In this document: piece by piece, positions 1-5,732 of the stretch | Layout: the number at the start of each line of letters is the position of its first letter | Numbering within the stretch: position 1 is the stretch's first letter | Assembly: GCA_003246335.1 (NCBI GenBank) | Contig: QKAR01000110.1 | Coordinates: forward strand, 1-32,033 | DNA length: 32,033 nucleotides | Source: Spirochaetales bacterium | Lineage (GTDB): Bacteria; Spirochaetota; Spirochaetia; Treponematales; Treponemataceae | Direction of reading: 5' to 3' | Position numbers and translations under genes: made by a program | The notes under the pieces: model-generated | The model's input: the letters and a program-made list of their open reading frames with translations, nothing else | The model's database searches: none | Told to the model about the DNA's origin: nothing

Positions 1-1185
1 GCGCGAATCGCCGATTTTTTGCACGAAATGGGACAGCTCGTCGGATATTTCGACTTCGCTCTCGCTTGATTCGTCTACCAGTTCGACGCCGAATTCAGAG
101 TTATAAAATTCCGATTCCGTTACCGCCGAGCCAGTCGCGCGGATTTTCTCCGCGTCCGCGATAAACGACTCGTCAAAATCGAGATCAAGATCGACCGGTT
201 CGGTTTCTTCGTACAGGCGCGAAGGATCTTCGTGGCCAGCGACGCCGAAATCGTTCACCGTGTCGACGAACGCGTCTAATTCGAGGTTTACTTCGGTATT
301 CGCCGGGGAATCTTTCGCGACAACCGTCTCAGCCGGTGATTCGGTATTGAGATCGGCTAAAATATCGTCAAAATCCGACACGCTCGATTCAAGCGCCATT
401 GCCGAAAAATTCTCGGTAATCGCGGAGATGTCGTCTTCTGGGGTCGCATCATCGGCTGATTCCGCCGCGGGAGACGTCTCGATGGCTTGCTCGGCCGCGT
501 CGACGGCAGTTTCGTCGAGTGACACGTCCTCGAACGAAATATCCGTCATCGATTGCTCGGAAAAAACGGGAGCGGGGGTCTCTTCCTCGGCGGGTTCGGA
601 AACCGAAGGCGTTTCGCTAAAAGCGTCAAAAAACTCGCTTTCGTCGATTTCGTTGAAATTCGCCGCGTCAATTTCTTTTTTTTCGATCTTCGCGGTTTCG
701 TTCGCGAGGCTCTCGGCGATTTCTTCGTCGAGTGGCAAGGTATCGTTAATAACCTCGTCGAACACTATTTCTCGGTTGCTTTCGTACACCGCAGGCTCGT
801 TAAGGGAAAAATCGTCCGGTAGGGCTATGTCCTCGATGGAAGCGGTTTCATCCATCGATATATTATCAATCGATTGTTCCGTCTCGTCGAAAGTCGCCGC
901 TTCCACGGAGAAGGACTCGCTCCGGTCGGGAAGGTCATTCAAATCCGGCAAATCGCCGAGGTCTCCTAAATCCGCCAAAGCGTCCATTTCAGGTAAGTCG
1001 TCAAGGTCCGGCAGATCCGGGAAATCGTTCTCGGGAATCGAGACGTTATCAGATCGCGATGGAAAACGATCGCGCGGACCGCTTTTGACCCAAACGCCGT
1101 ATTGATCGAGCGCCGCATCGTCGTCGGTAAAGGCGACGGGAAAGGCCGAGTCCTTGATCACATCGTTTTCTTCGTCAAATGCCAT
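1..1185 (-). CDS. Large acidic low-complexity protein, partial (C-terminus off the window)
   Basis: I read this frame codon by codon from the ATG at 1185 to the window edge and found no stop, giving 395 visible residues with the C-terminus missing. GGGAG lies 8 bases before the ATG. The protein is dominated by Asp, Glu, Ser and Ala. Residues 55-86 carry a short Leu/Asp repeat of the type DLPDL / ALADL / DLGDL. The N-terminus has a less biased segment containing YGVWVK (about residues 29-34), and residues 365-395 become more regular, with FYNSEFGVELVDES followed by DELSHFVQKIG. I see no signal peptide or membrane segment. Function is unknown; the composition suggests a disordered cytoplasmic scaffold or the long N-terminal extension of a larger protein. 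It diverges from the DivIC-like gene. The long Ser-rich frame on the opposite strand is only its antisense shadow. Confidence 0.8.
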   Translation of the reverse strand, partial: MAFDEENDVIKDSAFPVAFTDDDAALDQYGVWVKSGPRDRFPSRSDNVSIPENDFPDLPDLDDLPEMDALADLGDLGDLPDLNDLPDRSESFSVEAATFDETEQSIDNISMDETASIEDIALPDDFSLNEPAVYESNREIVFDEVINDTLPLDEEIAESLANETAKIEKKEIDAANFNEIDESEFFDAFSETPSVSEPAEEETPAPVFSEQSMTDISFEDVSLDETAVDAAEQAIETSPAAESADDATPEDDISAITENFSAMALESSVSDFDDILADLNTESPAETVVAKDSPANTEVNLELDAFVDTVNDFGVAGHEDPSRLYEETEPVDLDLDFDESFIADAEKIRATGSAVTESEFYNSEFGVELVDESSESEVEISDELSHFVQKIGDSR

Positions 1186-1215
1186 GGGCCACACTCCCGT
1201 AGTTTGAGTTTATTC

Positions 1216-1244
1216 TGTATAAATATCGGCAATTCTCCGGTTAA
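1216..1244 (-). promoter_or_regulatory. Possible promoter of the acidic-protein gene
   Basis: On the minus strand TATACA (1216-1221) follows TTAACC (1239-1244) with a 17-base spacer, placing the start site about 24 bases before the ATG at 1185. The -10 is good and the -35 poor. A perfect 12-base palindrome, GTTAATATTAAC (1240-1251), overlaps the -35 and could be an operator. No clear promoter for the divergent plus-strand gene was found in 1186-1323. Confidence 0.3.
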
Positions 1245-1323
1245 TATTAACAGTAATGTCGTTAGTGATTTGCCGTCAATATCCTTAAAGACGCGCGCGT
1301 TTCCAGCCGTAATTATTGAAAGT

Positions 1324-1779
1324 ATGAAAAGCCTGCACATCGTATTCCCCATCTTCTTGGGCACTCTGATCTATGGGATCATGAGCGTCTGCATCGGGCC
1401 AAGAAGCCTTTGGGCGACGAAACAACTCCGGCATGAGCGCGATAAGGTCGCGCTTCAGCTCAAATCGCTGTACGCCGTCAACGAAAACCTCACCGCCGAC
1501 TACAATAACCTCATGGCGGACGCTGACACAATCGGCATGTACGCCCATGAACTCGGGTACGTCGCGAAAGGCGAGCGGCTCATTAAGCTCGCCGGATTTT
1601 CGGGCGGGGTTGACCGTTCATTCGAGACGGGCTCTGCGGTAACAATAGCCGAGCCTCGATACGTCCCCGAGTGGATTTGCAAAATCTGCGGCTTTTTCTC
1701 CGGGTTATGTTCCTTTTTCGCGCTTTCGACTATGCTGAGCGGGAGGAAATCGTATGATCATCGCAAAAAACCAGACTAA
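1324..1779 (+). CDS. DivIC/FtsB-like septum formation initiator protein
   Basis: A 151-residue protein with a membrane segment at about residues 4-24, a coiled-coil-prone stretch at about 33-65 and then LGYVAKGE (about 78-84), the kind of Leu-Gly-Tyr...Gly-Glu motif that follows the coiled coil in DivIC/FtsB proteins. Those proteins form part of the division complex that links FtsL and FtsQ to septal wall synthesis. The start was placed at the ATG directly before the membrane segment; the same frame is open upstream to 1102, but that part shows no protein-like features and runs into the divergent gene. The ribosome site is weak (GAAAG). A second hydrophobic segment at about 117-138 is unusual, because the family normally has one. 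The last 26 bases overlap the next gene, so the two are probably translationally coupled. Confidence 0.65.
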   Translation: MKSLHIVFPIFLGTLIYGIMSVCIGPRSLWATKQLRHERDKVALQLKSLYAVNENLTADYNNLMADADTIGMYAHELGYVAKGERLIKLAGFSGGVDRSFETGSAVTIAEPRYVPEWICKICGFFSGLCSFFALSTMLSGRKSYDHRKKPD

Positions 1780-2326
1780 CGCTATCGATCTCGCGGTAGC
1801 CGCGCTTCTCGAAAATAAGGTCGTTATCCTTCCGACGGACACGATTTATGGGTTTTCTGGAATCGTTCCCGGCGCGAAACAGGGAATAATCGCCGCGAAA
1901 GGACGCGACGAAGGAAAACCCTTCATCGAGTTAATCGCGAAACCCGAGGATCTCGAAAAATACGCCCCGAAAGCGGTGCGAGAAAACTTGCTGGCCCTGT
2001 GGCCAGGCGCGGTAACCATTATCGTAAGAAACCTGACGGGGGGAACGACGGCATTCCGCTGTCCGGGAGATCCGTGGCTCCGCCGCATAATCGAACTCAC
2101 CGGAACGCCCATATACTCCACGAGCGTCAACCGTTCGGGAGAACCGTCACTGAAAACCATAGCCGAAATCATCTCGGTATTCGGCGATACCGCAGGACTC
2201 ATCGTAGACGCGGGGGACTGCGCCGAGGCGAAAGCGTCGACGATCGTGGATGCGACCGAGAGCGTGTATCGCGTCATCCGTCAAGGCGCCGTCGAAATAC
2301 CGGCGGAGTTTCTTCGGCCGAATTAG
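1754..2326 (+). CDS. tsaC: Sua5/YciO/YrdC-family L-threonylcarbamoyladenylate synthase
   Basis: A 190-residue single-domain YrdC fold protein. Family hallmarks are LPTDTIYGFSG near residue 27, KGRDEGKPF near residue 49 (the Lys-x-Arg...Lys-Pro nucleotide-binding segment), PGAVTIIV, an RCPGD segment, STSVNRSG in the place of the usual Ser-x-Asn signature, and STIVD near the C-terminus. TsaC/Sua5 make threonylcarbamoyl-AMP from threonine, bicarbonate and ATP for the t6A modification of tRNAs reading ANN codons. The length fits the short TsaC type without the Sua5 C-terminal domain. A strong GGGAGG sits just before the ATG, inside the upstream gene. Its TAG stop (2324-2326) shares bases with the TAA stop of the convergent gene. 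A YciO-type paralogue is the main alternative. Confidence 0.85.
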   Translation: MIIAKNQTNAIDLAVAALLENKVVILPTDTIYGFSGIVPGAKQGIIAAKGRDEGKPFIELIAKPEDLEKYAPKAVRENLLALWPGAVTIIVRNLTGGTTAFRCPGDPWLRRIIELTGTPIYSTSVNRSGEPSLKTIAEIISVFGDTAGLIVDAGDCAEAKASTIVDATESVYRVIRQGAVEIPAEFLRPN

Positions 2327-3234
2327 CGATCGCGCGTCCAGGATACGTCCACGACGCGATTCTCAACGGAAATAACGTTAACCCCGTCGTTTTTAATCGA
2401 CGCGGTTTTCTTAACGCCCACGAGGCGTTTTTGATCACGCGAAAGCTTGAGTATCCACTCAAGCGGGGACACCATTGAGGCCGCTTGCACGGCGACGGAG
2501 TCGGTTACATCCGCGAATTGACGAGGATTGATCGAACCCTTTTGGCGAACCAGCAACGCTCCGTTAGAGGCGGATACTTCCAGCGAGAGCGAAACTCCCG
2601 TCTCAAGCACGGCGATGCCCCTTCCGCCGCGCAAAATGAGTATTTTTTCGACGCCTGCCTCGCCAAGCCAAGAGCCGGCGAGGGAATCGGAATCCTTTAC
2701 CGGAATAAAGTCCTCTATGCCGGGTAGCTCCGTCGACGGCGCCGTTCCGGCGGTTTGGCCATCCGCCGGAACGGCGGCAAGATCGGGCGCGACTGGATCG
2801 GGGAGGGCTATCGATAAATCGAATAAGTCGCGCACCAGCATGCGCGATTCCAATAAAATCCTGTTTGAATTTTCATACACCTTCGAAATGGTTCGAGTGA
2901 TTGAGTCCGGGCCGCCTTTTAAAACAAGCTCAAGACGGATACCGTCGGAACGCTCGGCGACCGAACCATAAAAAATATAGTCGCTACCGGGTGGCACTCC
3001 GAGGTCTGCGGGCGGTAATTCCGCGCGCATATCAAGAATCGAAAAGGTCCGAAGCTCGCGAATAAACGAAAAAGCGAGATCGTTTACCGTTCGGGCGGTT
3101 ACGTCGGAGGAAGAGGATCCAGAGGAGAATGCATACGCGGCGACGACCGGGACGGCGGCGTTCGCGCGCCAAAAACCGCCAACCGCGAGGGTGAGGAGAA
3201 GTACGCTCAACCGCGTTCGTAGGGTCCCGTTCAT
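2323..3234 (-). CDS. Exported protein of unknown function
   Basis: A 303-residue protein starting with a Sec-type signal peptide: Arg residues at 6 and 8, a hydrophobic core at about 9-20, and likely cleavage after RANA (about residue 26). No lipobox Cys is visible. The mature N-terminal half (about 30-160) mixes strands and helices and contains a Thr-Val-Asn-Asp-Leu-Ala helix followed by SDYIFYGSV. This resembles the envelope CsgG/LpoB/TolB-N type of fold, but that is only an impression. The C-terminal half is beta-rich. AGGTG lies close before the ATG, and smpB ends 17 bases upstream, so the gene is probably the second cistron of the smpB transcript. Its stop codon overlaps that of tsaC on the other strand. 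Confidence 0.75.
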   Translation of the reverse strand: MNGTLRTRLSVLLLTLAVGGFWRANAAVPVVAAYAFSSGSSSSDVTARTVNDLAFSFIRELRTFSILDMRAELPPADLGVPPGSDYIFYGSVAERSDGIRLELVLKGGPDSITRTISKVYENSNRILLESRMLVRDLFDLSIALPDPVAPDLAAVPADGQTAGTAPSTELPGIEDFIPVKDSDSLAGSWLGEAGVEKILILRGGRGIAVLETGVSLSLEVSASNGALLVRQKGSINPRQFADVTDSVAVQAASMVSPLEWILKLSRDQKRLVGVKKTASIKNDGVNVISVENRVVDVSWTRDR

Positions 3235-3251
3235 TTCACCTGCCCGACGCT

Positions 3252-3716
3252 TTAGCCGTCGTTTTTTTTGCGAAATTCCCGTTGAAGATCGCGTTTCATG
3301 TCTCGATCGCGAATGTCATTCCGCTTATCAAACAACTTTTTACCCTTGCAGATACCCAGCTGTACCTTAATTCGGCCGTTTTTTAAATATATATCGAGCG
3401 GAATGAGGGTAAAACCCTTTTCGTCGACTTTTCGAATGAGCCGCTTTATTTCATCCCGATGCAGGAGCAATTTTTTTGGGCGATCCGGGTCATGGTTGAA
3501 GATGGATGAATAGACGTAAGGCGTGATATGGAAGCCTCTCAGCCAGACCTCGCCGTTAACGATGTCGGCGAACGCGTCGGGATAGGAAACATTTCCGGCG
3601 CGCACGGACTTTACTTCCGTTCCCTCAAGCGCGATCCCGCATTCAATGGATTCCTCGATCGCATAGTTAAAGTGGGCTTTTTTGTTCTGCGCGATTATTT
3701 TCACCGGTGTGCTCAT
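3252..3716 (-). CDS. smpB: SsrA-binding protein SmpB
   Basis: A 154-residue SmpB, the partner of tmRNA in rescuing stalled ribosomes. The N-terminus has the family's IIAQNKKAHFNY segment, then GIALEGTEVKSVRAGNVS, the ITPY loop and the basic C-terminal tail KRNDIRDRDMKRDLQREF, which inserts into the mRNA channel of the ribosome. The frame is also open upstream to a TTG at 3755, but that TTG lies within the -35 box of a consensus promoter, so the ATG at 3716 is the start. There is no Shine-Dalgarno sequence, and the predicted leader is only about 3 bases. I see no tmRNA gene in the window. The exported-protein gene follows on the same strand; signal peptidase I diverges. Confidence 0.95.
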   Translation of the reverse strand: MSTPVKIIAQNKKAHFNYAIEESIECGIALEGTEVKSVRAGNVSYPDAFADIVNGEVWLRGFHITPYVYSSIFNHDPDRPKKLLLHRDEIKRLIRKVDEKGFTLIPLDIYLKNGRIKVQLGICKGKKLFDKRNDIRDRDMKRDLQREFRKKNDG

Positions 3717-3726
3717 CGTGGATGAG

Positions 3727-3755
3727 ATTATAGGTGTCGGTTTCGCACTTGTCAA
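3727..3755 (-). promoter_or_regulatory. Consensus sigma-70 promoter of smpB
   Basis: On the minus strand TTGACA (3750-3755) and TATAAT (3727-3732) are separated by exactly 17 bases, a perfect match to the housekeeping consensus. The start codon of smpB is only 10 bases beyond the -10 box. Transcription is expected at about 3719-3720, leaving a leader of 2-4 bases. Confidence 0.85.
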
Positions 3756-3777
3756 CGCAAGGCGTTCGTGCTACCTT
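3749..3777 (+). promoter_or_regulatory. Probable promoter of lepB and hemW
   Basis: On the plus strand TTGTCA (3749-3754; five of six consensus bases) is followed after 17 bases by TACCTT (3772-3777). This predicts a start near 3784 and a leader of about 25 bases that contains the GGAGGA ribosome site. The -35 uses the same bases as the -35 of the smpB promoter on the other strand, so the two promoters probably cannot be occupied at once. Confidence 0.5.
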
Positions 3778-3809
3778 CATGGGGAAACCGCCGTGGAGGA
3801 TGCCCGTCA

Positions 3810-4547
3810 ATGCCCGCTAAATGGCATAAATATTCTTATTCCGCCCGGATTGAGGAACGCCGCTTCGTTCTCTCGATCGTCGTTCTCGTCCTGACGCTCG
3901 TCGTTACGTTCGCCATCATACACAATTACTTGCTCACCATGACGGCCGTAAACGCGGATACGATGGCGCCCTCAGTGCGCTCGGGCGACCGAGTCATCGC
4001 GACGCCGCTTTATGGAGTCGCGACGATCAAGGACAGAAACCTCATCGGCTTTATTCAGCCGAAGCGGGGAGACGTCGTGTTGCTCGGACCCGCGCATCCG
4101 TCCCGACTCGGGGTTGTGCGTCGCTCGCTCGACGGTATCGTCGCGTTTTTGACTTTTCAGCGTTTTCATCCCTTTTTAGACCAACAGGAGTGGAGCGAAT
4201 CGATGTCAATTCGCCGGTTAGTCGCTTTTCCCGGGGATACGATCGCGATGGATAAGTTCGTGCTTCACGTAAAGGAAAAAGGCGACTCGCATTTTCTAAC
4301 CGAATATGAAGTATCCGACGTCACGTACGACCTCCAAATGGAGTCTTTGCCGGGCGGATGGACTGACGATTTACCGCTTTCCGGTTACATGGCCGAGCGA
4401 GTCCTGGGGCCAGACGAATTCTTCGTGCTCAGCGATAACCGCCTCGTGGCGAGCGACTCTCGATCTTGGGGTCCCATATCCGCGAAGCGCATTAAGGGTA
4501 AAGTACTCGCGCGCTACTGGCCGCTCAACCGAGTGGGGCTTCCCTAA
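3810..4547 (+). CDS. lepB: Signal peptidase I-like protein with substituted catalytic residues
   Basis: A 245-residue protein: one membrane anchor at about 19-42, then the S26 peptidase boxes. Family members cleave Sec signal peptides on the outer face of the inner membrane with a Ser/Lys dyad. Box B here reads ADTMAPSV, so Thr51 stands where the nucleophilic Ser precedes Met-x-Pro. Box D reads SIRRLVAFPGD, so Arg135 stands where the general-base Lys of Lys-Arg...PGD is expected. Box E (SDNRLVASDSRSWG, near the C-terminus) is canonical. The start was chosen for GGAGGA 9 bases upstream; the frame is open back to 3768, but that region lacks a ribosome site. hemW follows after 11 bases. The fold assignment is secure; activity is uncertain. 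Confidence 0.85.
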   Translation: MPAKWHKYSYSARIEERRFVLSIVVLVLTLVVTFAIIHNYLLTMTAVNADTMAPSVRSGDRVIATPLYGVATIKDRNLIGFIQPKRGDVVLLGPAHPSRLGVVRRSLDGIVAFLTFQRFHPFLDQQEWSESMSIRRLVAFPGDTIAMDKFVLHVKEKGDSHFLTEYEVSDVTYDLQMESLPGGWTDDLPLSGYMAERVLGPDEFFVLSDNRLVASDSRSWGPISAKRIKGKVLARYWPLNRVGLP

Positions 4548-4558
4548 TCAATTCCTCG

Positions 4559-5725
4559 ATGCGCGCGTCCCTCTATGTCCATGTCCCGGTTTGCCTAAAG
4601 AAATGCGATTATTGCGATTTTTTCTCCATTCCGCTCGCTGACTTTCCCGCGAACGCTTCTCGCGAGGGGCGGTTTAACCCGTTCGTGCGGGCCATTCATC
4701 GCGAAATCGGCGCGCGGGCGCGCCGATTTTCCGTCTCCGCATGGAATACGCTTTACATCGGAGGGGGAACCCCGAGCTTACTCGACCCAACCGCTATTTA
4801 CGAACTCGCGTCGCCGCTTACGCCCGGAACGGAAGAAAGTACCATTGAGGCGAATCCCGAGGACATTACGGGGGAGTGGCTTGACGCGTGCCAAGCGGCC
4901 GGGATAGGGCGGCTCTCGCTGGGTATGCAGTCGCTGCGCGACGAAACGTTGAACGCCATCGGCCGCAGGGGGAGCGCCGCCTCGAACCGTTCCGCTTTGG
5001 GGCTCGTCAAGAAACGATGGCGGGGCTCGGTATCCGTCGATTTCATTTCCGGCCTGCCGGGACAAACCCGAGAGAGCTTACTCGCCGACTTGCGTGAGGC
5101 CCTTTCGTTTAATGTCGACCACGTCTCCCTATACAGCCTAACGATTGGCGAGGGCACACCTCTGGAGGCCCATATCCGCGCCGGGAAGTTCGCGATACCC
5201 GGCAATCCGTCATTACCCGACGAGGAAGAGGCGGCGGCGGCTTGGATATCCGGAAGGGATTTTCTCGAAAACCGCGGGTACGCGCAGTATGAAGTGTCCA
5301 ATTTCGCGAAGCCGGGACGCGAAAGCCGCCATAACGAGACATACTGGCGCCTTGAAAGCTATATCGGCGTGGGACCCGGGGCGACCGGTACGATCGCCAA
5401 AGGCGACGAAGCGATTCGAATCACGAATCGGGAAAACGTCGAACGATGGCTGAACGACCCGGAAAACGCGGCGGAAGAAGAGACGATTCCGCGCGAGTCC
5501 TGTATCCTCGAATCGATTCTTATGGGCATGCGCATGAAAAAAGGCGTCGACCGCGGGCGGTTTATGGCCCGCTACGGCGTCGATTTCGCCGATCTCGTTC
5601 CCAAAACCATCCGGGACTGGACGTCGAAAGGTTTGTGCGTTCTCGACGGCGAGTCAGTCGCGCTGACGAAAGAAGGATTGCTCGTCCTTAATCGGTTTCT
5701 CGTCGACTGCGCGGCCGAACTCTAG
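4559..5725 (+). CDS. hemW: Radical SAM heme chaperone HemW (coproporphyrinogen oxidase-like)
   Basis: A 388-residue radical SAM protein. The cluster motif Cys12-x3-Cys16-x2-Cys19 (VCLKKCDYCDF) is directly at the N-terminus, followed by YIGGGTPSLL, IEANPED and LSLGMQSL, which line the SAM site, then DFISGLPGQT. The HNETYW segment and GVGPGA after it are typical of HemW, a heme-binding insertion protein often misannotated as oxygen-independent coproporphyrinogen oxidase (HemN). The C-terminal part (about 310-388) is the HemW/HemN winged-helix-like domain. No clear Shine-Dalgarno sequence was found; translation may be coupled to lepB. The gene is convergent with hrpA, with only 7 bases between the two stop codons. 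Confidence 0.9.
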   Translation: MRASLYVHVPVCLKKCDYCDFFSIPLADFPANASREGRFNPFVRAIHREIGARARRFSVSAWNTLYIGGGTPSLLDPTAIYELASPLTPGTEESTIEANPEDITGEWLDACQAAGIGRLSLGMQSLRDETLNAIGRRGSAASNRSALGLVKKRWRGSVSVDFISGLPGQTRESLLADLREALSFNVDHVSLYSLTIGEGTPLEAHIRAGKFAIPGNPSLPDEEEAAAAWISGRDFLENRGYAQYEVSNFAKPGRESRHNETYWRLESYIGVGPGATGTIAKGDEAIRITNRENVERWLNDPENAAEEETIPRESCILESILMGMRMKKGVDRGRFMARYGVDFADLVPKTIRDWTSKGLCVLDGESVALTKEGLLVLNRFLVDCAAEL

Positions 5726-5732
5726 CGGTCGA

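Noticed and set aside
260-1105. 281-residue Ser-rich plus-strand frame
   Set aside because: It is antisense to the acidic minus-strand gene: Asp/Glu/Leu codons read backwards give Ser, Phe, Lys and Arg. No ribosome site or domain; the minus frame has GGGAG and a natural N-terminus.
3717-3755. Longer SmpB starting at TTG 3755
   Set aside because: The TTG and the added 13 codons are the -35, spacer and -10 of a consensus promoter, and SmpB proteins normally start close to the AQNKKAHF segment.
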